64,000 nucleotides of DNA from an uncultured Bacteroides sp. (GCA_900551445.1 URWA01000008.1:1-64000), one strand, 5' to 3'; shown: positions 1 through 8,737, counted from the stretch's first letter. Notes: generated by a model from the sequence alone, not told the origin. Numbers and translations: made by a program.

Positions 1-56
1 CTAAGTTTCAATCTATAAGATTTTTACTTTTACAATTCTATTTTGAGACAGCCTCT
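1..56. mobile_element. Probable end of an insertion sequence (left edge of window)
   Basis: The reverse complement of 42-56 reads GAGGCTGTCTCAAAA, which resembles the terminal inverted repeat of several transposase-bearing elements common in Bacteroides. The transposase and the other end would lie left of the window, so the element cannot be confirmed. The rest of 1-226 is AT-rich and I see no gene in it. Confidence 0.35.
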
Positions 57-226
57 TATTGTTTTGTGAAATCTATGATTCATCCAATTTGTTTAGTAGA
101 AACAATGGGTTTTCAGTAAAGCCCTGTGTGGATGAAATAGGGAATCCGTTGCTTTGATTTTTGTATGAGGGTCTTTATATAGCACCTGAAAGAAGACACG
201 CAAGGGATTCCATCCTCTAGACTCAT

Positions 227-865
227 TTATTTCCCTCCAAAGAACTTCTTCTTGTAATACGATTCGGCGGTATAGAGTGCCGCCGCCGGATTGTTGCCCG
301 TCACACGGTCCTTGGTGACGAGGGTGGTGACATACGCATCCGAGTATTTGTAGAACAGGCTGTCGTGGCCCACGCAGAGACCGATGACCACGTTCAGGTC
401 GGTGTGTGCCTCGTTCAGCAGGCGGGCTTGCAGAATCGGGTTGCACATGGCGGCCCCGATACTCTCACACTGGGCGGGGATGCCCACTGACGTCTTGGGC
501 TGTCCGGCCACCTTGCAGATGACGGAATATGCCTCGAAACCGTTGGCGCGGAGGATGCGGGCGAAGATACGTGCCTCGCGGATGAGGCCGATGCAGTTGG
601 CAATGCCGATGCGGTGCGCACCGATTTTCCGGGCGAACTCCATGATTTCCTGTACGCGGGTCCATTGGCAGTAGCCTTCGTATTCCACTTCCGCACTAGC
701 CACCATGATGTCGTGGTTGCGGTCCTCTTCGTAACGCTCCAGTGCCCATTGGCGGTCTTCCTCCTTCAGGTGGGTCGTCAGGCAGAAATCAGGATAAGTG
801 CGGTCTTTGAATTTGCAGTTCTGTGTGCCGCAGTCCACACAGGTAGGTGTCGTTTCTTTTTCCAT
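227..865 (-). CDS. DUF1847 family metal-binding protein
   Basis: A 212-residue cytoplasmic protein with no signal peptide. The N-terminus is cysteine-rich (Cys9-x2-Cys12, Cys17, Cys28), followed by an alpha/beta domain with conserved segments around IGIANCIGL and VIGLCVGHD. This matches DUF1847, a family of putative metal-binding proteins of anaerobes with no established reaction. It stands alone on the minus strand. A TATATTTG -7 box (895-902 on the complement) lies just upstream of the ATG and supports the start. The family call is from recognition of the overall pattern; the function is unknown. Confidence 0.85.
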   Translation of the reverse strand: MEKETTPTCVDCGTQNCKFKDRTYPDFCLTTHLKEEDRQWALERYEEDRNHDIMVASAEVEYEGYCQWTRVQEIMEFARKIGAHRIGIANCIGLIREARIFARILRANGFEAYSVICKVAGQPKTSVGIPAQCESIGAAMCNPILQARLLNEAHTDLNVVIGLCVGHDSLFYKYSDAYVTTLVTKDRVTGNNPAAALYTAESYYKKKFFGGK

Positions 866-894
866 GTGATGGGTGTGATTGGTTAAACTGGGGG

Positions 895-902
895 CAAATA
901 TA
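895..902 (-). promoter_or_regulatory. Bacteroidota -7 promoter box for the DUF1847 gene
   Basis: TATATTTG on the minus strand fits the TAnnTTTG consensus. A TTGG about 20 bp further upstream could serve as the -33 element. Confidence 0.6.
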
Positions 903-1018
903 CGAGATTTATTTCCAATTGGTAGATAGAAAACCGTATTTGGTGGATTCTATTTTTAGAAGTGGAAACAGATGCCTACATTCGCTTCCGATTAGTTTTC
1001 ATTAAAATTGTGTGTAAG

Positions 1019-1627
1019 ATGAAGAAAATAATGTGGATAGCTTGTGGACTGGCCCTGCTGTGTACCCCGATGGGCGCAAATGCCGTTACCCGTTTTGACA
1101 CGCCGCAGGAGAAGGTGCAGAAGAAAGAGGTGCCCAATCCGGAAAAGGCGGCGCAGCGACGGACCGACGAGATGGACAAGATGCTGGACCTCACGGAGAA
1201 GCAGTACAAGAAGATTTACAAGCTCTTTCTGAAGGAAGAGAAGGAAAAAGTGGAAGCCCTGATGGAGCGTCATCCCGGAGGAATGAACGGACAGCCTCCC
1301 ATGGGAGGAAGACCGCCGAGGGGGGAAGGACGTCCGCCCATGGGGGGAGGTATGCCCCCGCAAGGGGGAGGATTCCCGGGTATGGGAGGAGATGCGGACG
1401 ATATGACGCCGGAAGAACGGATGAAGGCGCATGCCGAGGAAATGCAGAAGGAGCAGGAAAAGCGGGAGAAGAAAATCCGCAAGATTCTCACCGACGAACA
1501 GTATGAAATCTGGCAGACACGGAAACCGCAGATTCTGCCGCCGATGCCGAAGGGCGACCGGCCGGGACCGGGCCCTCGCGAACGGGAAGAAAACGGGACT
1601 CCGTTGCAGGAGGCTCGTGCGGTCTGA
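1019..1627 (+). CDS. DUF4890-like secreted protein, Pro/Gly/Met-rich
   Basis: About 202 residues from the ATG at 1019, which gives a clean signal peptide (MKKIMWIACGLALLCTPMGANA). An upstream in-frame extension to 962 would bury it. The mature protein has a charged helical segment (EEKEKVEALMERH), then a low-complexity stretch with repeats such as PPMGG and PPQGGG (roughly residues 85-125), then a second helical segment (EERMKAHAEEMQKEQEKREKK) with an LTDEQYEIW motif. Paired LTxxQ-type helices resemble Spy/CpxP-like or DUF4890 envelope proteins of Bacteroidetes. The role is unknown, with envelope stress or metal handling the family guess. A strong terminator follows. Confidence 0.7.
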   Translation: MKKIMWIACGLALLCTPMGANAVTRFDTPQEKVQKKEVPNPEKAAQRRTDEMDKMLDLTEKQYKKIYKLFLKEEKEKVEALMERHPGGMNGQPPMGGRPPRGEGRPPMGGGMPPQGGGFPGMGGDADDMTPEERMKAHAEEMQKEQEKREKKIRKILTDEQYEIWQTRKPQILPPMPKGDRPGPGPREREENGTPLQEARAV

Positions 1628-1658
1628 ACTGTTTTTCACGTTTCAGATCGTTTCATGG

Positions 1659-1696
1659 GACGGGAGAGCAAAGGGGAATAGTCTCTCCCGTCTTTC
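1659..1696 (+). terminator. Rho-independent terminator
   Basis: A perfect 10-bp stem, GACGGGAGAG (1659-1668) pairing with CTCTCCCGTC (1683-1692), is followed by TTTCTT. It ends the 1019-1627 gene and insulates the AraC gene downstream. Confidence 0.85.
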
Positions 1697-1725
1697 TTAT
1701 AGGAAATAATAAGAGTAAGTAGACT

Positions 1726-2553
1726 ATGGAAGAACAGAAAGTATTTGATATCTCGGATGCGTTCCTGGCGAGTTATTTCACCGACGACCGCCAGTGTGTC
1801 CATCCCAACCGCGAACATACGTTGGTGTATCTCTGCTCGGGCGAGCTGGAGGTTGAGCAGGAAGGTCGAAGGACGGTGCTCCACGAAGGGGAATGTGCGT
1901 TCATGCGCCGTGACCACCGGATGATATTGCAGAGACGGGTGAGGCAGGCGAAGCCTTACCGTTCGGTGGTGCTGAAGTTCTCGCGGAATTTCCTGCGCGA
2001 GTTTTACCAGTAACTGGACAGGCGGTCGTTGCCTGCGTATGCGCAGCGTAACCGCGACAGCCTGTATCTGCTGCCGGCCGACCGTCCCGACATCCGGAAC
2101 CTTTTCAGGTCGGTCTTGCCTTTCTTCGAGGCGGAGGTGAAGCCCTCAGAGGAACTGCTTCGCCTCAAGATGGCAGAGGGTGTGTATGTGTTGCTGAACA
2201 CGGACAAAAGCCTGTATGCGTCGCTTTTCGACTTTACAGACCCGTGGAAGATTGACCTCATGGATTTCATGGAGCAGAACTTCATGGACGACCTTTCACT
2301 GGAGGAAATGGCCAGCTACACGGGCCGCAGTCTTTCTACCTTCAAGCGTGATTTCCGGAAATACAGTGAACTCACTCCCCAGCGGTGGATTATCCGGCGC
2401 AGGCTGGAGGCGGCCTGCGAACTGTTGCGCACTTCGCAGCTTAAGGTGTCGGAGGTCTGTGGAAAGGTGGGCTTCAAGAACTTGTCGCATTTTTCCAAGA
2501 TTTACAAGGAGAGGTATGGGGTGGCGCCTACGGAAATGCGGGCCGAGCGTTAA
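1726..2553 (+). pseudogene. AraC family transcriptional regulator, interrupted by an in-frame TAA
   Basis: Two open segments, 1726-2013 and 2029-2553, lie in the same frame and together make one 275-codon AraC-type regulator. The first encodes the cupin-like sensor domain (EHTLVYLCSGELEVEQEG). The second encodes the rest of the linker and the double helix-turn-helix (LEEMASYTGRSLSTFKRDF and KVSEVCGKVGFKNLSHFSKIY). They are separated only by a TAA at 2011-2013, codon 96, in the context FYQ-stop-LDRRSLPAYAQ. A single C-to-T change in CAA would create it. No frameshift or other damage is visible, so this is a recent nonsense mutation, a sequencing error, or a truncated regulator. Reinitiation at 2029 could yield a sensor-less DNA-binding fragment. 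Confidence 0.8.
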
Positions 2554-2645
2554 GCGCAGCAGAAGCAGGTGGATGCTGAGTCGGAAACCGTAAACGGGGT
2601 AGTTTCCGCAGTGAAACGGGTTGTAGAGATGAGAAGGAAACGGAC

Positions 2646-2653
2646 TATCTTTG
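2646..2653 (+). promoter_or_regulatory. -7 promoter box for the flavodoxin gene
   Basis: TATCTTTG matches TAnnTTTG. It lies 30 bp before the chosen ATG at 2683 and argues against starts further upstream. Confidence 0.6.
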
Positions 2654-2682
2654 CCCTATCACCAATGAAACGAGGAGGAACT

Positions 2683-3255
2683 ATGAAACAGATTTTTATG
2701 GCACTGGCCTTACTTTGCGGCGTGAACCTGACGGCCTGTGCACAGAAACAAAAGACTCAGCCTATGACACATGATGCGAAAATCCTGGTGGCGTATTTCT
2801 CGGCCACAGGCACTACTGCCGAAGCAGCAGCGAAACTGGCCCGCGTGACGGGTGGGGAATTGTTTGCCGTGACTCCCCGACAGGCTTACACGGCAGCCGA
2901 CCTGGACTGGCACGACAAGCAGTCGCGGAGTTCGGTAGAGATGAACGACGAGAAGGCGCGTCCGGCCTTGAAGACGAAAAAGACGGATATGGCGGCCTAC
3001 GACGTGGTGTTCATCGGTTATCCCATCTGGTGGGGCGTGGCACCGAGAATCATCAATACCTTTATCGAGAGTCACGACCTGAAGGGTAAGACGCTCGTGC
3101 CTTTTGCCACTTCGGGTGGCAGCGGTATCGGGTCGAGCGTGAAGGCGCTCAAGGCGGCGTATCCGTCACTGCAATGGACGGAAGGGCGCTTGCTCAACCG
3201 GGCCAGTGAGAGTGACATCCGTACGTGGGTGGAGAAACTCGGCTGCCTCCGCTGA
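2683..3255 (+). CDS. Flavodoxin-family lipoprotein
   Basis: 190 residues from the ATG at 2683, which follows a strong GAGGAGGAA ribosome-binding site and a -7 box. The N-terminus is a lipoprotein signal (MKQIFMALALLCGVNLTAC, lipobox LTAC). The mature part has the flavodoxin FMN-phosphate loop (VAYFSATGTTAEAAAKLA) and the later segment VVFIGYPIWWGVAPRIINTFIES typical of Flavodoxin_4 proteins, ending with the TSGGSGIGSS loop. It probably binds FMN and transfers electrons at the periplasmic face of a membrane. Physiological partners are unknown. It follows the broken AraC gene but has its own promoter. Confidence 0.88.
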   Translation: MKQIFMALALLCGVNLTACAQKQKTQPMTHDAKILVAYFSATGTTAEAAAKLARVTGGELFAVTPRQAYTAADLDWHDKQSRSSVEMNDEKARPALKTKKTDMAAYDVVFIGYPIWWGVAPRIINTFIESHDLKGKTLVPFATSGGSGIGSSVKALKAAYPSLQWTEGRLLNRASESDIRTWVEKLGCLR

Positions 3256-3310
3256 CAGGCGGCACGTGATTTTCCGGCGGGGAGATTCGCGGAATGTGCG
3301 GCAGATGTCG

Positions 3311-3318
3311 TAACTTTG
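3311..3318 (+). promoter_or_regulatory. -7 promoter box for the RNA methyltransferase gene
   Basis: TAACTTTG fits TAnnTTTG and lies 26 bp before the ATG at 3344. A TTG-initiated extension to 3326 would start almost at the expected transcription start. Confidence 0.55.
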
Positions 3319-3343
3319 CCGCACATTGAAAACAGACTGTGTT

Positions 3344-4147
3344 ATGCCCGTTATTGAAATCACCTCGCTGGCGCATCCCGGAGTGGACGTGTTCAGCACC
3401 CTGACCGAAGCCCAGCTGCGCAACCGCATTGACCCGCAGCGGGGCATCTTTATTGCCGAGAGTCCGAAAGTCATCCGGGTGGCCCTGGAGGCCGGATATG
3501 AACCGGTGTCGCTGCTCTGCGAGCGGAAACACCTCACGGGCGATGCGGAGGACCTTGTGCGGCGGATGGCCGACTTGCCTGTCTATACGGGCGACCGGGA
3601 CTTGCTGGCCCGGCTCACGGGCTACACGCTGACGCGAGGCGTGCTGTGTGCCATGCGGCGTCCGGCTTTTCGCCCGGTGGAGGAGGTTTGCCGCGGGGCC
3701 CGCAGGGTGGTGGTCATCCACGGGGTGGTCGATACCACCAACATCGGAGCCATTTTCCGTTCGGCAGCCGCACTGGGCATCGATGCCGTGCTGCTCACGC
3801 CCGATTCGTGCGACCCGCTGAACCGCCGGGCGGTGCGGGTGTCGATGGGTTCGGTGTTTCTGGTGCCTTGGACGTGGGTCGACCGTCCGCTGGAGCAGTT
3901 GAAGGCACTGGGTTTCCGCACGGCTGCCATGGCGCTGACCGACCGTTCCGTGCCGCTGGACTATCCGCCGTTGAAGGAGGAACCGCGCCTGGCCCTGGTG
4001 ATGGGTACCGAGGGCGACGGACTGCCGGAAGCGGCCATCGAGGGGGCCGACTACGTGGTGCGTATTCCCATGGCGCACGGGGTGGATTCGCTCAATGTGG
4101 CGGCGGCCTCGGCCGTGGCTTTCTGGGAGTTGCGGAGCCGGGAATAA
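3344..4147 (+). CDS. SpoU/TrmH family RNA 2'-O-methyltransferase
   Basis: 267 residues from the ATG at 3344. The N-terminal substrate-binding part (about 1-95) contains the RGIFIAESPKVI segment. The C-terminal SPOUT knot domain has the family motifs in order: HGVVDTTNIGAIFRSAAALGID (motif 1), LALVMGTEGDGLPE (motif 2) and IPMAHGVDSLNVAAASAVAFWE (motif 3, S-adenosylmethionine-binding knot). It transfers a methyl group to a ribose 2'-OH of rRNA or tRNA; the target nucleotide cannot be read from the sequence. It is a single-gene unit converging on the sulfatase gene across a hairpin-rich repeat region. Confidence 0.92.
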   Translation: MPVIEITSLAHPGVDVFSTLTEAQLRNRIDPQRGIFIAESPKVIRVALEAGYEPVSLLCERKHLTGDAEDLVRRMADLPVYTGDRDLLARLTGYTLTRGVLCAMRRPAFRPVEEVCRGARRVVVIHGVVDTTNIGAIFRSAAALGIDAVLLTPDSCDPLNRRAVRVSMGSVFLVPWTWVDRPLEQLKALGFRTAAMALTDRSVPLDYPPLKEEPRLALVMGTEGDGLPEAAIEGADYVVRIPMAHGVDSLNVAAASAVAFWELRSRE

Positions 4148-4180
4148 CTCTTCCAACTGACCACTATTTTCAGTATATAA

Positions 4181-4312
4181 AAAACGCTTTGGCGTTCGGA
4201 AGAAAACGTCAAAGCGTTTGGACTAAAACGTCCTTGCGTTTGACTCGAAACGCAAGGACGTTTTGTATGAAATGCACTTGCGTTTTCATTGAAACGCAAA
4301 GGCGTTTTTTCA
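4181..4312. repeat. Six tandem 22-bp palindromic units forming three hairpins
   Basis: Units start at 4181, 4203, 4225, 4247, 4269 and 4291, exactly 22 bp apart. Each has the form RAAACGYnnnnnCGTTT, so each is itself an imperfect palindrome. Neighbouring units also pair. AAAACGTCCTTGCGTTT (4225-4241) and AAACGCAAGGACGTTTT (4248-4264) form a perfect 17-bp stem with a 6-nt loop. Units 1 and 2 pair through AAACGCTTTG, and units 5 and 6 through TTGCGTTT/AAACGCAA. The core bases differ from pair to pair yet stay complementary. The array fills the gap between the convergent methyltransferase and sulfatase genes, stopping 3 bp before the sulfatase stop codon, so it may also act as a bidirectional terminator. 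Confidence 0.9.
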
Positions 4313-4315
4313 GGG

Positions 4316-5857
4316 TCAGATTTCGTCCGGCCAGGGGCAGGGTTTTCCCGTCTTTTTGAACGACGGACGCTGGGCACCCGAACTGCGGAGGAACTCCCCG
4401 AGGTTGGCCGAGAGGGCTTTCACTACCTCCGGATACTGCTGGGCCAGGTTGTGCTGTTCGCTGATGTCGGCCGGGATGTCATAGAGTTCCTTCTTTCCCG
4501 TTTCGTAGAAATAAATCAGTTTCCATTTTCCCTGACGCACGGTGCAGGTGGCGCCGATGCCCGGACCTTGTTCGCCCCACAGGTTCGGACAGTTCCAGTA
4601 GAGGCTTCTGCCTTCCGACGGGTCGCCGGTCTGCTTGAGCAGGGGCACGAAGCTTACGCCGTCCACGGTCTGCGGCACCTTCCAGTCGGTGATGCCGGCC
4701 ATTTCAAGGATGGTGGGATAGTAGTCTTCGATGATGACGTACTTGTCGCAGCGGGTATCGGGTTTCGTCACGCCCGGCCAGCTCACAATCATCGGTTCGC
4801 GGATACCGCCCTCGTAGGCCGAGCCTTTTCCGCAGGTGAGGGGCGTATTCTGCGTGTAGAGCGGTTCGTCTCTCCATTCCTTGCCGGTAGCATATCCGCC
4901 GTTGTCGCCGCAGAACAGGATGATGGTGTTATCCGCCTCACCGTTCTTCTCCAGCCAGTCCATGATGTCGCCCAGGCTCTTGTCCATACCTTCGATGAGG
5001 GACGCATAAGCCGCCTCCTTGTCCGACATGCCTTTCTTCTTGTACTTGTCGAAGAAGCGCACGTCCTTGTCAATCGGGATGTGGATGGCATAGTGCGACA
5101 TGTAGAGGTAGAACGGCTGGTTGTAGGCTTTGGCCTTGTCGAGGGCCTTCAGGGCTTCCTGCGTCAGGGCCTCGGTAATGAATGTGCCCGTCTTCCAGTA
5201 GTGCTCCAGTCCCGGTACCGACATGAGCGAGGTGGGGTTTCCCTTGTCGTCGTGTCCGTAGCTCAGTTCGCTCAGGTAGGTGGCCAGTCCGCCCGCCGCA
5301 TGTCCGGCGATGTTCGTCTCGAAACCGAAGTGGCAAGGATTCTCTCCCGGAGTGTCGATGGCCCCCCAGTGCGCCTTTCCGCAATGGATGGTGTGGTAGC
5401 CGCTGTCTTTGAGGAACTGCACGAACGACTTGGCCACGAAGGTGTGGTTCGTGCCCTCCACCTGTGCGATGCCATTGTAGTTCCAGTCGGGCAGTTGCAG
5501 CACGTCGCTCTGGGCGTCAGTGGTCTTGTCTTTCTGCAAGGTCCAGTTGGTCACCCGGTGACGGGCGGCGTTGGCTCCGGTCATCAGGCTGCAGCGTGTG
5601 GGCGAGCTGATGCTGGAGGCGTAGGCCTGGGTGAACATCATTCCCTGGCGGGCCAGACGTTCCATGTTGGGAGTTTCGTAACGCTCGTTGTACATGGTTT
5701 TCTGTGTCCAGAAAGGCAGGGAAGTGTCCTGCCATCCCATGTCGTCCACCAGGAAGAAGATGATGTTCGGGCGAGGGTCGGGACGGTCGTTGGCAGCCCC
5801 ACTCAGCGGGGAGAGAATGGGAGCCAGTCCCAGGAGTGCGAGTAGATTTCTGTTCAT
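4316..5857 (-). CDS. S-type arylsulfatase, polysaccharide utilisation locus
   Basis: 513 residues with a signal peptide (about 1-22) for the periplasm. The metal-binding start of the sulfatase fold is VDDMGWQD (Asp38/Asp39). The activation motif is S84-S-P-T-R88, where Ser84 would be converted to formylglycine by an anaerobic radical-SAM maturase. The motifs HCGKAHWG and CGDNGGYATG complete the S1 sulfatase active site. It hydrolyses sulfate esters, presumably on the glycan handled by the adjacent fucosidase. It is the last gene of the leftward operon, 16 bp after the GH29 gene. The S1 subfamily and sulfate position are not assignable by eye. Confidence 0.9.
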   Translation of the reverse strand: MNRNLLALLGLAPILSPLSGAANDRPDPRPNIIFFLVDDMGWQDTSLPFWTQKTMYNERYETPNMERLARQGMMFTQAYASSISSPTRCSLMTGANAARHRVTNWTLQKDKTTDAQSDVLQLPDWNYNGIAQVEGTNHTFVAKSFVQFLKDSGYHTIHCGKAHWGAIDTPGENPCHFGFETNIAGHAAGGLATYLSELSYGHDDKGNPTSLMSVPGLEHYWKTGTFITEALTQEALKALDKAKAYNQPFYLYMSHYAIHIPIDKDVRFFDKYKKKGMSDKEAAYASLIEGMDKSLGDIMDWLEKNGEADNTIILFCGDNGGYATGKEWRDEPLYTQNTPLTCGKGSAYEGGIREPMIVSWPGVTKPDTRCDKYVIIEDYYPTILEMAGITDWKVPQTVDGVSFVPLLKQTGDPSEGRSLYWNCPNLWGEQGPGIGATCTVRQGKWKLIYFYETGKKELYDIPADISEQHNLAQQYPEVVKALSANLGEFLRSSGAQRPSFKKTGKPCPWPDEI

Positions 5858-5873
5858 GATATGGGCTTTTAGA

Positions 5874-7277
5874 TTAATCAGTTACGTGGTAAATGCTAAA
5901 GTTTCGGATGAGAGGTTCCGCGGTACATTCCTCCACCACCAGCCGGAAGGACTGGGCTTCGACGGCAGGGAAGGATTCGATGCGCTTGTGTCCCACGGAA
6001 GAGCCTTTGGCCACGGTGGTCCACTTGCCGTTCACCTTCGCTTCCACCCGGTAGGCCCGGATGCGTTCGCCGCCGTTCAGGTCTTCCTGAATCTGGTAGT
6101 AGTTTACGGGTTGCGCCTTGTCGAGCGAGAGCGACAACCGCTTCTTTCCGGTGGCCGAAGTCGCTGCCAGCGGCTGGCCGAAGCGGCGGTTGATTTCCGC
6201 GCCCCATTCCTTCAGACGGCGTACGTCGCCCTCCGGAATCAGACCGTCGGGGTTGGGAGTGAGTCCCACCATCAGCGTGGCGTTGCGGCCCACCGATTTC
6301 TCGTACATCTCCATCAGGCTTTCCAGCGGATAGACTGCCTTGTCGTCATCGCCCGGTTCCCAGAACCATTCGTGGCGTCCGTTGTAGCCGCGCAGGGGCG
6401 TGTCGGCCATGGCAGGCACCCAGTACTTGCCGTCGGGGTCGCCGTGGGCCAGCAGTTGGTTGTGGTCAGTCACGCCGTCGGTGGCGTTGCTGTGGCTGTA
6501 CGGGTAGGGGAAGCTCGACCAGCAGGGATAGCCCACGGTACCGCTTTCCGAACCGCCCCAGCGCAGGTCGGCCCGGTTCACGTTATGATAGAACAGGCAG
6601 TCGGGCTGGTATTCGTTCACGATGGGTTCCACGTCGGGACCCAAGCCTTTCGGGTCGTCGGCACCCCCGTCGAACCAAATCATGAAGAGGTCGCCGTAGC
6701 GGGTGCAGAGTTCCTTCACCATCTTTTCGCACAGTCGCTTGTACCATGCCTGACGGTTGCGGGCAAACTCGCCTTCGCCCTCCGCCTTGAAGTTGTGGAT
6801 GCCCAGCAGGGAGTTCCAGCGGATGCCGATGTAGATGCCCGGCTGCAGGCCGTACTTGCGGCAGGAGTTCACGAAGTCGCGTACGATGTCGCCCTTTCCG
6901 TCGCGCCATTTCACGGCCTTCAGACAGTAGGGGTTCACGTCGCTCTGCCACAGTCCGAAGCCCGTCTCGTGGGTGGCGGTCAGGATGGCAAACTTGGCGC
7001 CGGCCGCCTTGGCCGACTGAATCCACTGGTCGGTGTCGAGGTGGTCGGGATGGAAGATGTTGTAGTCTTCAATCGGGTTGATACGGTTGTTGCCTTGTCC
7101 GTACACCTGTCCGTCGAACACGTGCAGGTCGTAGTGGAATACCACGCCCAGTTCGGCCTCGTGCCATTTCATCTGGCGGGGGGCCGGTTTCGGTCCTTCG
7201 GGTTCGGTGGTTCGGGCGTGAACGGCTGCACCGCAGGTGGCGAGCAGCATCAGTAGGGTAAAGAGTGTTTTTTTCAT
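5874..7277 (-). CDS. GH29 alpha-L-fucosidase with C-terminal discoidin-like domain
   Basis: 467 residues with a signal peptide ending near HARTTEP. The catalytic barrel (about 30-350) shows GH29 hallmarks: HETGFGLW, the YGLQPGIYIG strand, and MIWFDGG carrying the predicted nucleophile Asp, followed by the segment with HNVNRADLRWGGSESG. The last ~95 residues (from about KRLSLSLDKAQPVNYYQIQEDL) look like an F5/8-type carbohydrate-binding beta-sandwich. It removes alpha-linked L-fucose from glycans, probably in the periplasm. Its stop lies 16 bp before the distal sulfatase ATG, and its ATG lies 2 bp after the stop of the proximal sulfatase, so the three genes are one transcript. Confidence 0.9.
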   Translation of the reverse strand: MKKTLFTLLMLLATCGAAVHARTTEPEGPKPAPRQMKWHEAELGVVFHYDLHVFDGQVYGQGNNRINPIEDYNIFHPDHLDTDQWIQSAKAAGAKFAILTATHETGFGLWQSDVNPYCLKAVKWRDGKGDIVRDFVNSCRKYGLQPGIYIGIRWNSLLGIHNFKAEGEGEFARNRQAWYKRLCEKMVKELCTRYGDLFMIWFDGGADDPKGLGPDVEPIVNEYQPDCLFYHNVNRADLRWGGSESGTVGYPCWSSFPYPYSHSNATDGVTDHNQLLAHGDPDGKYWVPAMADTPLRGYNGRHEWFWEPGDDDKAVYPLESLMEMYEKSVGRNATLMVGLTPNPDGLIPEGDVRRLKEWGAEINRRFGQPLAATSATGKKRLSLSLDKAQPVNYYQIQEDLNGGERIRAYRVEAKVNGKWTTVAKGSSVGHKRIESFPAVEAQSFRLVVEECTAEPLIRNFSIYHVTD

Positions 7278-7279
7278 AT

Positions 7280-8737
7280 TTAATGTGTCAAGTATTTTAC
7301 AAACGGGTCATGGGTCTTTCCGAGCCATTGGATGAGGGTCTGGCGCAACGAATCGCAGCAGGCCGGCTGGCTTTCCGCCACGTTGTGCAGCTGGCCGGGG
7401 TCGGTGGTCCGGTCGTACAGCCAGGTCTGCGTCACTTTCCCTTTCTGCACATCCACCACGTAGGTGTAGCGGGCGGTACGGATGCCGCGTCGTCCGGACG
7501 TGGGGTCGGAAGGTTCGCAGTAGTAATAAGGCTGGAAAGCGTCTTCGGGTGTCTGAATCTGTTCCTGCAGGAAATACCGGCTCCAGTCGTGCGTCTGCAC
7601 GGTGGACGGAATCTCCGCCTTCCTTCCCATCAGCGAGAGCAGGGTAGGATACAGGTCGGCAAAGGCCACGGGCAGGTTGCTCCGTTGCGGATGGAGTCTG
7701 CCTTTCCAGCAGCATATCATCGGGATGCGCATGGCTTCCTCATAGAACACGTTCTTGCCTTCCACTCCGTGTCCGCCCATGCAGACGCCGTGGTCGGACG
7801 TGAAGACGAGGAGGGTATTCTCAAACAGTCCGCAGTCTTTCAGGGCCTGTACGATGCGTCCCACCTGTTCGTCCACTCCGGTGATGCAGGCGTAGTAGTT
7901 GCGGATATTCGCCCGGAAATAGTCGCCTTCTGGAGTTCCTTTCTCTGGAATATACGGTTTCTGCCGGGCCAGTGCTTCCACGTCGAGCGAGTCGTACAGC
8001 CGTTTGTAGGCATCGGGCACCAGCTCGTAGCCCGTGTGCGGGGGATTCATGGAAACCACCAGGGCAAAGGGGCGGTCGGACTGCACGCTTTCCGTGCGGA
8101 TGAACTCGATGGTACGGTCGGCTTCGTAGGCCGGCCCCCACTGGTCCACGTAGTGGAACTCGTCTCTGCCCGCCAAGGTATCCCAGTACATCGGATGCAG
8201 GTGGTTGTCGTAGGTGCCGTAGGCTATCCACCGGTCGAAACCGTGGCGGCGTTCGGGCGGGCACCATTCGTTCCAGGCCACTGCCCCCCGGTTGTTGGAG
8301 GTGTCCACGTAGGGAGGATGCGGCGCGTCGAGGTGCCATTTGCCGATGTAGGCCGTGGCATACCCTGCCTGCTTCAGCACGTCGCTCCAGCAGACCGCTT
8401 CGGTAGAAAGCTCCACCCCGTAGGGCGTGTTCAGCGAATTGCAGTTGCCCGTCACCCCGTTGGCCATGGGATACATGCCCGTCATGAGCATGGCCCGGGC
8501 GGGCGAGGATACCGGATAGCTGCTCACGGCCTCCGTAAAGAGGATGCCTTCGCTCGCCAGCTGGTCCAGATGAGGAGTCTGCACCGGCTCCTGTTGCAGG
8601 CAGCCCAGCGCCTCGCCCCGGAACTGGTCGGCCATGATGAAGACCAGGTTGGGCCGCGAGGGGTTACCCTGCGTGAACGCAGCCAGCGGAAGTGCGGCCA
8701 GTGCGGCGGAAGTGTTGAGTAGGTGTGTCAGTTTCAT
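7280..8737 (-). CDS. S-type arylsulfatase, polysaccharide utilisation locus
   Basis: 485 residues from the ATG at 8737 (MKLTHLLNTSAALAALPLAAF signal peptide). A 30-codon upstream extension lacks any signal and is rejected. Sulfatase motifs are FIMADQFRGEALG (metal ligand Asp37), S77-S-P-A-R81 (formylglycine precursor Ser77), IGKWHLDAPH, and TSDHGVCMGGHG. It resembles S1-family enzymes acting on host or algal sulfated glycans and is distinct from the other sulfatase of the operon. Both need an anaerobic sulfatase-maturating enzyme, which is not in this window. It follows the SusD gene by about 125 bp, so partial independent control is possible. Confidence 0.9.
   Translation of the reverse strand: MKLTHLLNTSAALAALPLAAFTQGNPSRPNLVFIMADQFRGEALGCLQQEPVQTPHLDQLASEGILFTEAVSSYPVSSPARAMLMTGMYPMANGVTGNCNSLNTPYGVELSTEAVCWSDVLKQAGYATAYIGKWHLDAPHPPYVDTSNNRGAVAWNEWCPPERRHGFDRWIAYGTYDNHLHPMYWDTLAGRDEFHYVDQWGPAYEADRTIEFIRTESVQSDRPFALVVSMNPPHTGYELVPDAYKRLYDSLDVEALARQKPYIPEKGTPEGDYFRANIRNYYACITGVDEQVGRIVQALKDCGLFENTLLVFTSDHGVCMGGHGVEGKNVFYEEAMRIPMICCWKGRLHPQRSNLPVAFADLYPTLLSLMGRKAEIPSTVQTHDWSRYFLQEQIQTPEDAFQPYYYCEPSDPTSGRRGIRTARYTYVVDVQKGKVTQTWLYDRTTDPGQLHNVAESQPACCDSLRQTLIQWLGKTHDPFVKYLTH

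Noticed and set aside
4181..4312. CRISPR array
   Set aside because: Units are contiguous 22-bp palindromes with no unique spacers, and no cas genes are present.
4289..8722. Long open frames on the plus strand (over 480 codons each) opposite the sulfatases and fucosidase
   Set aside because: They mirror the minus-strand genes, lack recognisable domains, signal peptides or promoters, and arise from GC-rich codon use.
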